From Methanobacterium sp. (GTDB lineage Archaea; Methanobacteriota; Methanobacteria; Methanobacteriales; Methanobacteriaceae): a stretch of DNA of 29,221 nucleotides. Both the position numbers and the translations under genes were made by a program. The notes beneath the pieces were generated by a model. It saw only the letters and a program-made list of their open reading frames with translations. It did no database searches and was not told where the DNA came from. This document shows, in pieces, positions 1 to 7,552 of this stretch (its first letter is position 1; every line of letters starts with the position of its first letter). The stretch covers positions 1 through 29,221 of the forward strand of contig DUPR01000015.1 in assembly GCA_012838205.1 (NCBI GenBank). Reading direction: 5' to 3'.

Positions 1-1138
1 CATAATTGTTTCCTCCGAGATAGGTAGAATAAACCAGTCCAGTTCCACTAGGATTCAACTTAGACACAAAAGCATCTCCGAAACCTGCATAGCTGGTTTG
101 GTATGCATCAGACGTTGTAGGGAAATCCGTTGAAGATGTTTCTCCGGTGATGTAAGCATTTCCATCCCCATCCACAGCAACACCATAACCATACTCATAG
201 TTGGTTCCTCCGAGATAGGTAGAATAAACCAGTGCACCAGTAGGATCCAACTTAGACACAAAAACCTCACTACCTCCTTTATTGGTGTTTTGGTATGCTC
301 CGGGTGTTGTAGGGAAATCCGTGGAATAGGTGGATCCGGTGATGTAAGCATTACCATCACCATCCACAGCAACACCACAACCATACTCATCGTCGGTTCC
401 TCCGAGGTAGGTGCTGTATTCTAGTGTTGGGTCGATGATTAGTTGTTGGTTATGGTCGTAATCGCCTATAGCAAAACCATAAACATTGTCTTTTACCTGG
501 TAATTTGCTTCTATGTTATTATTGTTTGCTTGGAAGGCTATAGGTTTTGACATGGACACTTCAGGAAAACCATCTGACTTTATCACGAGGTTGCCATCCT
601 CATCAATTGCTAAACAGTCAATACCAAGCATTTGGATTTGAATATCATCTGGATGGGCTCCAGGGTTGACAAAGAAGAGTTTTTCAATGTTACTGCCAGT
701 GGCCCGAAGTTTCACAGTGATACCCGGGTAAAGCTCACCTAAATTAACGAAATTATAAGTGGGTAAGTTAGTTTGCCAGTTATCTGGATTGTTACCCTTG
801 AAATAGGATACAACAGTATTTGAGGGTTCCTCTCCCTTTGCTTGGAAGATGATCGGATTACCCTGACTGTCCAGAAACTGCTCTTTAACTACCAAAGTTT
901 TATTGTCTTCACCAATTATTTGGTGAGTAATCCCATCATGGGTGATGTAACTGGTTCCGTAGAAAGTGTTGGCGTAATAGGATACTTCTGAGTCTTTTTG
1001 ACCCTGATTTTCCACAAAAGGAACACCAACGTCCATAATTTGCGCATCCACATCAGATGAATCTACTGCAGATACCGCACCACAAGAAACTAATGCCAAT
1101 AATAGAGCAACAATCAACAATTTCAATTGTTTAGTCAC
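1..1138 (-). CDS. Secreted SBBP beta-propeller repeat surface protein (3' end beyond window)
   Basis: The reading frame runs off the left edge, so only the N-terminal 379 residues are visible. Residues 1-24 form a signal peptide (MTKQLKLLIVALLLALVSCG, then AVSA before the likely cut); the LVSC within it could alternatively be a lipobox. Residues 25-235 resemble the N-terminal domain that precedes SBBP repeats (PFVENQGQ, then an SYYANTFYGTSYI stretch). From about residue 240 come repeats of 64-65 residues with YSTYLGG, GVAVDGDGNAYITG, STDFPTT and VFVSKL(D/N)P: two full copies and the start of a third. I chose GTG at 1138 because AAGGAGGTGA at 1147-1156 sits at normal spacing; an in-frame ATG at 1159 overlaps that site. 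By family it is an extracellular beta-propeller, possibly in adhesion or the cell surface; its exact role is unknown. Confidence 0.85.
   Translation of the reverse strand, partial: MTKQLKLLIVALLLALVSCGAVSAVDSSDVDAQIMDVGVPFVENQGQKDSEVSYYANTFYGTSYITHDGITHQIIGEDNKTLVVKEQFLDSQGNPIIFQAKGEEPSNTVVSYFKGNNPDNWQTNLPTYNFVNLGELYPGITVKLRATGSNIEKLFFVNPGAHPDDIQIQMLGIDCLAIDEDGNLVIKSDGFPEVSMSKPIAFQANNNNIEANYQVKDNVYGFAIGDYDHNQQLIIDPTLEYSTYLGGTDDEYGCGVAVDGDGNAYITGSTYSTDFPTTPGAYQNTNKGGSEVFVSKLDPTGALVYSTYLGGTNYEYGYGVAVDGDGNAYITGETSSTDFPTTSDAYQTSYAGFGDAFVSKLNPSGTGLVYSTYLGGNNY
11..407 (-). repeat. Tandem SBBP coding repeats, period 192-195 bp
   Basis: The CTCGGAGGA word recurs (complement at 11-20, 206-215 and 398-407), giving periods of 195 and 192 bp. 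DNA similarity between copies is high, including a nearly identical block coding for GVAVDGDGNAYITG. This suggests recent duplication or homogenisation; the array continues off the left edge. Confidence 0.85.
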
Positions 1139-1333
1139 GTTCTTTTTCACCTCCTTCATGCCTAATAACAGTAAATAAGATAAATTATTTCCAGATTTTT
1201 ATTATGTGAAGTGGAAAAATGTTACATACATTCCACAGGTGGGGGAATATTTCTTTTACATTAGAATATTGTGTTAATGAAAACATATAAGTTTTACCCA
1301 GAAACACACCATGTAAATTTAGCTTCCACCCCA

Positions 1334-1420
1334 TTAATATAAGCAAAAAAAAATAAAAAAATGGACATTAACTAAACAATGTTCAATCAAATTAAAAATT
1401 ACAAGATAAAACAACACCAC
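1334..1420 (-). CDS. Possible 28-residue hydrophobic peptide
   Basis: GTG at 1420 (or GTG at 1417) lies just after a GGAGGTG motif (1424-1430) and opens 28 codons ending at TAA 1334-1336. The product would be almost wholly hydrophobic (VVLFYLVIFNLIEH, then a Phe-rich tail with HFFIFFCLY), like one membrane helix. In such AT-rich DNA a Phe/Leu-rich frame can arise by chance, and the predicted transcription start falls inside the ribosome binding motif. Treat as a candidate only. Confidence 0.2.
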   Translation of the reverse strand: MVLFYLVIFNLIEHCLVNVHFFIFFCLY

Positions 1421-1446
1421 ACCCACCTCCCCCCAATCTCATTTAA

Positions 1447-1459
1447 ATTATATAAAAAG
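1447..1459 (-). promoter_or_regulatory. Box A (TATA) on minus strand
   Basis: Minus-strand CTTTTTATATAA matches an archaeal TATA box. Initiation would fall near 1427, next to the GGAGGTG motif at 1424-1430. It could serve the small ORF at 1334-1420 or give the SBBP gene a leader of about 290 nt. Confidence 0.4.
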
Positions 1460-2016
1460 AATACAATCAATAGAAACCAATTAACCATTAACAATGCAAA
1501 AAAATAGGATTATCCATTTTTTTAAGCAGTATTATTTTAGTGGAGTTTAAAATATTATACAAAAAAAACGTTAAAATATGCATAATTATGAAATTATATA
1601 TATCTAATTTATCCATTATTAATATCCAGTAATTATAGTTAAAAATCTCCGGTTACTACTAATATACGTATTTTAGCTTTAATTTCTTTTTAAACATATA
1701 ATTATTATGAGCCAATCTTTAATTCACTAGGGAGTGAAGAGCTGTTAATTCCATTCTAATAAATTATTTTAGTTATATTCAGTATCAAAACATGTTATAA
1801 AACTGTTAATTAAACTTGGATTCTCTTTATTTTATTCATAAAATCCCAATATGAAGAATAGTAAAAAATTCGTAGCCAACTAAAAAAACTGACAGTCACT
1901 TAATTTCTAATTTTTTCATTTTTCTTCATTCTAATCCTGATATTTGAATAGTTTCTTGATATTTAATCTATTTTTTAGCTCAGTTACAGATTTAAGTAGA
2001 TTTAACGAGCTTAAAA

Positions 2017-2035
2017 CGAAAAATTAATATATGAT
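2017..2035 (+). promoter_or_regulatory. BRE + TATA box for the 2081 gene
   Basis: CGAAAAATTAATATATGA reads as a BRE (CGAAA) followed by a TATA element. Initiation near 2058 would leave a leader of about 22 nt containing AAAGGAGGTG. Confidence 0.5.
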
Positions 2036-2080
2036 TATGAATAAATAAAATTGCACTGATTGTAAAAGGAGGTGAAAAAG

Positions 2081-2965
2081 ATGGTAGACATAAAAGAGAT
2101 AAAACATATTAAAACCGCACCGTTCACACTGATGACATCATCTATACACGCTGTCTTAGCTTTCCTTGTGGCCATAGTACTTCTGCTGAGTCTAGGAGTT
2201 TTAGCAGCCATACCTGAATTAAGTGCCATTTCAGGAGTTTTATTAACTTTAGGAGTGGCATTGGTTATTTTGATACCTTTGACTGCATTCCTCTATAACA
2301 TCGTTGGCACGTTCGTCTATGCATTGTTATACAATGTTCTGACACCTAAAGTGGGCGGTATAAAACTGGGAATGGAAGAAGAAGAAGTTAAATCAATTCC
2401 AGTTGTTTCTTATGCCCTGATTCTATCATGTATAAGTGCAATACTCACATTTATACTCGGGCTGTATGTTGGTCTTGCAGGAACTCCAGTACTTACCTTA
2501 TTGAGTGTTGTTATACCAGAAGTCACTGAGGCAACTGGAACATTCATGGCCACGTTCGGAGGTATTTGGGCCGTTTTCTGGATCATTCTGATGCCTATAC
2601 TGGTGTTCATATTCTCTTTCATTGGAATGGCACTTTTCGCCCTATTCTACAACGTGTTAATACCCAAAGTCGGTGGAATAAAACTCATATTTGCTGAAGC
2701 AGGAAGCACATTTGAACTAACCAACATACCTGCAGTTCCAGCCGCTCTGGCATTAGCAGTGGTACAAGCTGTGTTTGGGCTACTGCAAGGAATATTGTAT
2801 TTGATTCAGTACAGCATGTTAGGAAATGTTGTAGGAGGATTATTAGTACTGATTGGGCAGATCATATCCTCGTTCATCATAACCTTCATCTTCATTGTCT
2901 TGGCAGCAATAATTTACAATTTCCTACAGCCTAAGATCGGTGGAGTGAAACTGGAACTTGAATGA
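2081..2965 (+). CDS. Triple-repeat membrane protein A, DUF3566-like modules
   Basis: A 294-residue integral membrane protein made of three tandem copies of a module of about 100 residues. Each opens with a charged stretch ending in Ile-Pro or similar (IKTAPFTLM, VKSIPVVSYALIL, LTNIPAVPAALAL), continues with two or three hydrophobic segments and ends in a signature: YNVLTPKVGGIKL (about 84-96), YNVLIPKVGGIKL (190-202) and YNFLQPKIGGVKL (279-291). The YN...GG(I/V)xL ending recalls the DUF3566 transmembrane domain; that link is by eye. Start: GTG at 2072 is also open but AAAGGAGGTG (2064-2074) overlaps it, so ATG 2081 is preferred. The next gene is a paralogue. Function unknown. Confidence 0.8.
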   Translation: MVDIKEIKHIKTAPFTLMTSSIHAVLAFLVAIVLLLSLGVLAAIPELSAISGVLLTLGVALVILIPLTAFLYNIVGTFVYALLYNVLTPKVGGIKLGMEEEEVKSIPVVSYALILSCISAILTFILGLYVGLAGTPVLTLLSVVIPEVTEATGTFMATFGGIWAVFWIILMPILVFIFSFIGMALFALFYNVLIPKVGGIKLIFAEAGSTFELTNIPAVPAALALAVVQAVFGLLQGILYLIQYSMLGNVVGGLLVLIGQIISSFIITFIFIVLAAIIYNFLQPKIGGVKLELE

Positions 2966-2978
2966 GTACTCGAAAAAT

Positions 2979-3010
2979 AAATTTCCCCCTCTTTTTTCTT
3001 TTATTTTCAT
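2979..3010 (+). terminator. T-rich terminator after protein A
   Basis: CCCCCTCTTTTTTCTTTTATTTTC follows the stop codon of the first membrane gene in pieces of T-runs, the usual archaeal oligo-T termination signal. No strong hairpin is seen. Confidence 0.4.
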
Positions 3011-3161
3011 AAAAATGATTTTCAGGGTTATTTTTCCTACTGAAAAATATATTTATTTAGCCTAAAGTAGAGAAAAATTATTATAAGAATAATAATTACA
3101 AAGAGAGTAATCAAGATAACCTAAACTATTAAAATTTTATCATTTATTGGAGGTAAATGAA

Positions 3162-4064
3162 ATGGAAGAAATTAAAGAAATTAAATCTGTGACCATAGTG
3201 CCCTTCACTCTGATGAATTCAGCACTGTCCGCAATTCTGGGACTTATCTATGCATTGATATTAATAATAGTTCTGGGATTGGTGGCCTTTTTCATACCAT
3301 CAACAGTTAGTGCAATCATCGGCTTACTTTTAACATTAGCTGTAGCTATTATCCTCATATTACCAACGGGATTGTTTTTAGTGAATATCGCACATTCTTT
3401 CCTCCAAGCATTAATTTACAATTTACTAGTGCCACGATTGGGCGGTATAAAGTTGAAATTAGATGAAATGGAAGAAATTAAAGAGATCCCAATAATTCCC
3501 CTGTCTTTGATGGTTTCCACCCTCAACACTATTTATGTTTTGATTTTAATGTTGATAGTGGCCCCAATATTGATGTTAGGCATGCAAACCGCTGCCATTG
3601 CAGCTATTAGTACCACAAGCTCGTTACCAGAATTTGGAGGGCTCAGTGCCTTAGGAATCATTGGAATAATCATGATGATAATTGGAATCCCCATAATAGT
3701 TTTCATATCTTCCTTCATCAACACCGCTATAATGGCATTAATATACAATTTTTTAGCGCCAAAAATCGGTGGAATACGGCTTAAATTTAATTCTGTGCAA
3801 AATAATCTCTTTGAACTAAAAAAAATCGAACCCATACCCTTAGCCTTGATTCTTGCAGTGGTAACAACCATTTTGAACTTGATATTTTCCATTCCAAATA
3901 TAACAATATACTTCACCTTAAAAGAACCATTATTTGCAATCGCATATTTAATCGGGAATATTGTGGGAACTTTCATAATAGTTTTCATCATGTCCACAGT
4001 TACAGCACTCATATACAACTTTTTAAGGCCTACAATCGGAGGAATTGAGTTAGAATTGGAATAA
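3162..4064 (+). CDS. Triple-repeat membrane protein B, paralogue of A
   Basis: A 300-residue membrane protein with the same three-module plan as its upstream neighbour. Module ends are YNLLVPRLGGIKL, YNFLAPKIGGIRL and YNFLRPTIGGIEL, and modules begin with charged Glu/Lys/Ile stretches such as MEEIKEIPIIPLSLM. Hydrophobic segments lie between these landmarks, so the charged linkers probably all face the same side of the membrane. I prefer ATG 3162, which has GGAGGT at 3149-3154; the upstream in-frame TTG at 3147 overlaps that site. The 196 bp gap to protein A has its own AT-rich promoter-like sequence, so the two may be separately transcribed duplicates. Function unknown. Confidence 0.8.
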   Translation: MEEIKEIKSVTIVPFTLMNSALSAILGLIYALILIIVLGLVAFFIPSTVSAIIGLLLTLAVAIILILPTGLFLVNIAHSFLQALIYNLLVPRLGGIKLKLDEMEEIKEIPIIPLSLMVSTLNTIYVLILMLIVAPILMLGMQTAAIAAISTTSSLPEFGGLSALGIIGIIMMIIGIPIIVFISSFINTAIMALIYNFLAPKIGGIRLKFNSVQNNLFELKKIEPIPLALILAVVTTILNLIFSIPNITIYFTLKEPLFAIAYLIGNIVGTFIIVFIMSTVTALIYNFLRPTIGGIELELE

Positions 4065-4067
4065 AAT

Positions 4068-4096
4068 TGTTTAATTAAATTGTAATTGATTAAACA
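4068..4096 (+). terminator. Stem-loop just after protein B
   Basis: TGTTTAAT (4068-4075) and ATTAAACA (4089-4096) are perfect 8-base complementary arms around a 13-nt loop, starting 3 nt after the stop codon. Position suggests a terminator or 3'-end stabiliser. Confidence 0.4.
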
Positions 4097-4101
4097 TGAA
4101 T

Positions 4102-4139
4102 TGGACTGTTCTAAGTCCAGATGGGTTTATTTATAAACC
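4102..4139 (+). promoter_or_regulatory. Nested inverted repeats over the promoter of the 4180 gene
   Basis: TGGACT (4102-4107) and AGTCCA (4114-4119) form one inverted repeat. Directly after it, GGTTTAT (4124-4130) and ATAAACC (4133-4139) form another with a 2-nt centre. The second contains a TATA-like TTTATTTATAAA about 45 nt upstream of ATG 4180. A DNA-binding protein at either repeat would block BRE/TATA recognition, so this is a candidate operator. Confidence 0.35.
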
Positions 4140-4179
4140 TATCCCCTATTTTTTATAGTGAAAAAAGGAATTAATTATC

Positions 4180-4587
4180 ATGACTGTTAACATTAAGTGC
4201 CGTAAAATTTCTCGTGGTAAAGCCCAAGGTGAAGTAATCCTATCCAACAACCCATTAAGTTTTCTGGGTGGTGTTGACCCTAAAACTGGAAATGTTATAG
4301 ATAGGGGACATCAACTCTATCAGCAGAATATCAGTGATAAAATACTGGTTATTCCATCGGGTAAGGGTTCTACTGTTGGTTCGTATGTGATCTTTCAGAT
4401 GGCAAAAAATAAAACAGCACCTTTGGCTATAATTGCAATTGAAGCAGAACCAATAATCGCTACTGGGGCCATAATGGCCAGCATTCCCATGGTTGATCAT
4501 CCAGAAGAAGATATTTTTGAAATTTTATCCAATGGTGACTTGGTAGAAGTTGATGCCGATGCCCAGATTATTAAACTAGAACAATGA
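4180..4587 (+). CDS. Phosphomevalonate dehydratase small subunit (DUF126/AcnX swivel)
   Basis: This 135-residue protein matches the DUF126 / aconitase-X swivelling domain. By family knowledge, in archaea it pairs with a larger AcnX subunit to dehydrate 5-phosphomevalonate to trans-anhydromevalonate 5-phosphate in the archaeal mevalonate pathway, which supplies isoprenoids for ether lipids. Visible hallmarks are an early [20 protein letters not shown] stretch, the phosphate-site loop [11 protein letters not shown] (about 60-70) with its conserved serine, and [13 protein letters not shown] (about 97-109). Length is typical for a free-standing small subunit. The large subunit is not in the window, so the complex must be assembled from separate loci. 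ATG 4180 has AAAGGA about 10 nt upstream. Confidence 0.85.
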   Translation: MTVNIKCRKISRGKAQGEVILSNNPLSFLGGVDPKTGNVIDRGHQLYQQNISDKILVIPSGKGSTVGSYVIFQMAKNKTAPLAIIAIEAEPIIATGAIMASIPMVDHPEEDIFEILSNGDLVEVDADAQIIKLEQ

Positions 4588-4704
4588 AAATCAGTGGATT
4601 TAATATGATTTAAATCAATTAAAATAATTTTTTATCATCAAAACCATTATCACGAAACCCATATGTAGAACCATAAGAAATATGGAAAAAAATTAAATTA
4701 GGAT

Positions 4705-5115
4705 TCAATTTTTTTCTTGGCCTTTCTCCTTTATTTCAGCCCCAATAACACCGCCAACAGCCCCTAACACTCCCCCTACGAGTATTATAACTGCTGTCAC
4801 GAAAATTCCTACTATTAAAGTTGCTGTTCCTGCCAATATACCAATTTTGGTAAATATTAATCCAATTATGGCACTTAAAGCTCCGAATCCTGCGATGAAT
4901 ATTATTCCAATAAGTAAGCCACCGATAATTCCGGTTAATGCACCTTCTACCAGAGCATCATTTTTCTCACTTGTTCCAACATAGGTTGCCAACATCCCCC
5001 CAATTATCGGGCCGAAAAAGAATATTGGGAAGAATGCGACCATGAAGACTATGGATAAAACCGCGTTTAGAAGGGATCCAACTCCCACTGCTTTCCAGTC
5101 TATAATTTCTATCAC
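4705..5115 (-). CDS. DUF5518-like glycine-rich membrane protein
   Basis: A 136-residue protein with about four hydrophobic segments. It begins with [18 protein letters not shown], has a Gly-rich loop [20 protein letters not shown] followed by [12 protein letters not shown], and ends in a charged [10 protein letters not shown] tail. The pattern of Trp-Lys near the N-terminus, a short charged loop and a GALTGIIGG motif fits the archaeal DUF5518 family, whose function is unknown. Start is GTG 5115, with only a weak AAGGGG just upstream; GTG at codon 11 is an alternative. It is related in plan to the next gene on the same strand but is 217 bp away with T-tracts between, so it may have its own promoter. 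Confidence 0.65.
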   Translation of the reverse strand: MIEIIDWKAVGVGSLLNAVLSIVFMVAFFPIFFFGPIIGGMLATYVGTSEKNDALVEGALTGIIGGLLIGIIFIAGFGALSAIIGLIFTKIGILAGTATLIVGIFVTAVIILVGGVLGAVGGVIGAEIKEKGQEKN

Positions 5116-5289
5116 CCCTTAAATCATTGCGTCATTAGAATTAATTATAGGACCTATAGCTTATCTACTTCATGATATTTTTTTGGAGAATAATTCTGAT
5201 CTAAAATGAGTTCAATCTCATAATATTCTCTTTTTGTTTATATGTAGAAAGTTTTCCCGATTATTAATACTTGAAAGAAAGTAAACATC

Positions 5290-5330
5290 AGCATAAAAAG
5301 AGAATATAAAAAAAAGAAAAATAGATTTTA
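5290..5330 (-). terminator. T-tracts downstream of the 5333 gene (minus strand)
   Basis: On the minus strand this region reads as long T-runs (TTTTTCTTTTTTTT and CTCTTTTTATG) right after the stop codon of the 5333-5704 gene, as expected for archaeal oligo-T termination. Confidence 0.45.
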
Positions 5331-5332
5331 TT

Positions 5333-5704
5333 TTATGCTGCTTCTGGTTCTCCTTTTATCAAAGCACCAATTAATCCTCCAACAGCCATTATGATCAGGA
5401 CCCCTAAAGATCCTAGTATGAGGATCAATGAAGACGCGGTAGCTGCTGCAAATCCGATTAAACCCAAGATTAGAGTTCCAAAAAGGAGTAACAATATTGA
5501 AAGCACTATTGCCCCAAATATACCTGAAATTGCTCCATTTACTGCACCGTTACCGGCTGTTCCTCCGACCATGTATCCGACAACCATTCCAGCTAATAAC
5601 CAGCCTAATAATGCGCCTGCTCCAGGAATAATAGCTGCAAAAATAGCTCCCAAAACTATGGATAAAATAAACCCAATAATTACTGCTCCCCAATTGATTT
5701 CCAT
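5333..5704 (-). CDS. DUF5518-like glycine-rich membrane protein
   Basis: A 123-residue very hydrophobic protein with about four membrane segments. It starts [20 protein letters not shown], carries a central Gly-rich loop ([19 protein letters not shown]) and ends in [15 protein letters not shown]. It shares the Trp near the N-terminus and the G-x-x-x-G(A/N)[10 protein letters not shown] loop with the gene at 4705-5115, supporting a common DUF5518-like family. Start ATG 5704 has AGGAGGT about 8 nt upstream, an excellent site. It lies 44 bp after the TM2-like gene on the same strand and is probably co-transcribed with it. No function can be assigned beyond a membrane location. Confidence 0.7.
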   Translation of the reverse strand: MEINWGAVIIGFILSIVLGAIFAAIIPGAGALLGWLLAGMVVGYMVGGTAGNGAVNGAISGIFGAIVLSILLLLFGTLILGLIGFAAATASSLILILGSLGVLIIMAVGGLIGALIKGEPEAA

Positions 5705-5748
5705 TTTAAAACCTCCTAACTTAAAAAAGTAAAAAAAAAATGATAAAC

Positions 5749-5970
5749 TTACGCTTCTGCTGCTTTTGCAGTGGTGTAAGCATCATATAAACCGTAGGCC
5801 CAGACAATTATGTATAATACATATGCTATCCATCCGATCACAAGTTGTAAAGCGATTAAAATCAATGCAATGATAAAAATGACTATTCCCTGCATTAATT
5901 TTCCAGCATATGCACTCCCAATTCCTGGCAAAAATACCGATATAACCACTGCTAATATAGGATTTACCAC
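5749..5970 (-). CDS. Small TM2-like membrane protein
   Basis: A 73-residue protein with two or three hydrophobic segments. The N-terminal [20 protein letters not shown], then AGKLMQGI, resembles the start of TM2/DUF5683-type proteins (NPxxAxxLSxFxPGxGxxYxGxxxxG); the second half has [20 protein letters not shown], including the Trp and the DAY motif typical of that group. I prefer GTG 5970, which follows GGGAGGTGA at normal spacing; the in-frame ATG at 5985 overlaps that site. It leads a probable two-gene unit with the DUF5518-like gene at 5333-5704. Function unknown. Confidence 0.7.
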   Translation of the reverse strand: MVNPILAVVISVFLPGIGSAYAGKLMQGIVIFIIALILIALQLVIGWIAYVLYIIVWAYGLYDAYTTAKAAEA

Positions 5971-6007
5971 GATTTCACCTCCCATTTAATAGTATTTGTA
6001 CTCTACT

Positions 6008-6022
6008 CCACGTTATTAATAT
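6008..6022 (-). promoter_or_regulatory. Box A for the TM2-like gene (minus strand)
   Basis: Minus-strand AGATATTAATAACG is a plausible TATA element; initiation near 5989 would give a leader of about 19 nt that contains GGAGGTGA. Confidence 0.35.
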
Positions 6023-6236
6023 CTTTTTCTTTTTTACAATTTCGTGTCCACTACAATGAAAACAAAAATTAAAAATAAACTGACTGACATATTAATGATT
6101 CTAGTGAAGAAAAGAAAATATTTCAGAACACGAACTTCATGTTTGACTTATTTGATTAAAGATAAAAAAAATCATGTAGATACAATAAAATGATTCATGA
6201 ATTCTTAGCAAATTAACAGGAGGATGGTGACACATA

Positions 6237-7466
6237 GTGTACTTTCTTATCCATAATGGGACGATCATCGATGGTAATGGCGGGAAACCTATAAAGAATG
6301 GGATTGTTCTGATAAAAAACGAAAAAATCTTAGATATTGGTAATGAAAAATCAGTTAAAATTCCAGATGGTGAAATTAAGCATGTGAATGCTAACGGAGG
6401 ATTCATATTACCTGGATTCATTGATTGCCACGTGCACATGATGTTTAATGGTTTTCGATTTGAAAACCCATTGTACACACCACTATCCCTTTATTTTTAT
6501 GAAGCTGTTAGAAACTTGGAAAAAACCTTGGAAGCAGGAGTCACCACTGTAAGAGATGCAGGAATGGCGGATTATGGTGTGAAAATAGCAGTTGAAAAAG
6601 GGCTGATAAAAGGTCCGCGTCTCCAGATCAGTGTTATGCCCCTATCCATAACTGGAGGACACTTTGATTTACAACTCAAATCTGGTAAAACCGTGAAAAC
6701 CAGCTATCCAGGACTGCCTGAATCTGTCTGCGACGGAACTGAAGAAGTTCGAAAAAGAGTTAGGGAAGTTTTGAGGGCGGGTGCAGAAGTTGTTAAAATC
6801 ATGGTAACCGGAGGAGTGATAAGTGCCAATGACAGCCCAGAACATCCTCAATTTACCATGGAAGAATTGAAAATAATAATTGAAGAGGCATCTTATCGTA
6901 ATTTACCAGTTATGGCCCATGCACATGGTTCTTCTGGTATTAAAAATGCTTTAAATGCTGGAATAAAATCCATTGAACATGGAACATTTCTAGATGAAGA
7001 ATGCATTCAGCTTCTACTGGAAAATGATGCTTGGTTAGTTGCCACCCAACTGGCACATTGGAGCAACTTAGAACTTCTGGAAGCTGGAAAACTTCCTGAT
7101 TTCAGTGAAGAAGATTCTCGTAAAGTGGCTATGAACAGCCATGAAAACATGAAAAAAGCTTACAAAGCAGGAGTGAAAATCGTGATGGGCACCGATAGTG
7201 GAATCGCCCCTCATGGCCAAAATTTGCGCGAATTAGGATTTTTATGTGATATAGGGATGACTCCAATGGAAGCAATCCAATCTGGCACTAAATGTGCATC
7301 AGAACTACTGGGACTGGAAGAAAAAATAGGAACACTGGAAAAAGGAAAACTTGCCGATGTAGTTGTAAGTAAAACAAACCCCCTTAATGATATCAAATCA
7401 TTGGGCAATCCTGAAAATATATTACTGGTAATGAAGGAAGGACAAATTTATAAAAACCTAAAATAA
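6237..7466 (+). CDS. Metal-dependent amidohydrolase, prolidase / imidazolonepropionase-like
   Basis: A 409-residue amidohydrolase-superfamily enzyme with a full set of metal ligands: HVH at 65-67, a probable carboxylated Lys187 in AEVVKIMVTGGV, His228/His230 in MAHAHG, His248 in SIEHGTF and Asp320 in MGTDSG. The AEVVKIM lysine motif and overall order fit the group that includes bacterial Xaa-Arg/Xaa-Pro dipeptidases and similar N-acyl-amino-acid hydrolases, so a peptide-bond or cyclic-amide substrate is likely, but the exact one cannot be read from sequence. It is cytoplasmic, with no signal peptide. GTG 6237 is the first start after an in-frame stop; AGGAGG at 6218-6223 lies a little far upstream. 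It stands alone, 86 bp before copA. Confidence 0.8.
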   Translation: MYFLIHNGTIIDGNGGKPIKNGIVLIKNEKILDIGNEKSVKIPDGEIKHVNANGGFILPGFIDCHVHMMFNGFRFENPLYTPLSLYFYEAVRNLEKTLEAGVTTVRDAGMADYGVKIAVEKGLIKGPRLQISVMPLSITGGHFDLQLKSGKTVKTSYPGLPESVCDGTEEVRKRVREVLRAGAEVVKIMVTGGVISANDSPEHPQFTMEELKIIIEEASYRNLPVMAHAHGSSGIKNALNAGIKSIEHGTFLDEECIQLLLENDAWLVATQLAHWSNLELLEAGKLPDFSEEDSRKVAMNSHENMKKAYKAGVKIVMGTDSGIAPHGQNLRELGFLCDIGMTPMEAIQSGTKCASELLGLEEKIGTLEKGKLADVVVSKTNPLNDIKSLGNPENILLVMKEGQIYKNLK

Positions 7467-7552
7467 TCTGTTTACTGAATAATTAAGGCAAATAAACTAA
7501 TTTAATTATAATCCCTTGAAAATAAATTAAGAATTAAAGGTAGGATAATATA

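Larger units (their letters stand above)
1139..2080. other. AT-rich divergent intergenic region (about 940 bp)
   Basis: No convincing gene is visible between the divergent SBBP and triple-repeat membrane genes. It holds a promoter-like TATA on each strand (1447-1459 minus, 2017-2035 plus). The word CTGTTAATT occurs at about 1742 and 1803. A 28-codon hydrophobic minus-strand frame at 1334-1420 follows a GGAGGTG motif. Otherwise it is low-complexity A/T sequence. Confidence 0.6.

Noticed and set aside
55..390. 111-codon minus-strand ORF rich in Met/Val
   Set aside because: Out-of-frame reading of the SBBP repeats; its apparent internal repeat comes from the repeated DNA.
3533..4018. 161-codon minus-strand ORF
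   Set aside because: Antisense to membrane protein B; Met/Ile-rich composition mirrors its hydrophobic codons.
6041..6134. TTCGTGT/ACACGAA inverted pair between the divergent TM2 and amidohydrolase genes
   Set aside because: Only 7-base arms 80 nt apart in a 250-bp gap; within chance expectation.
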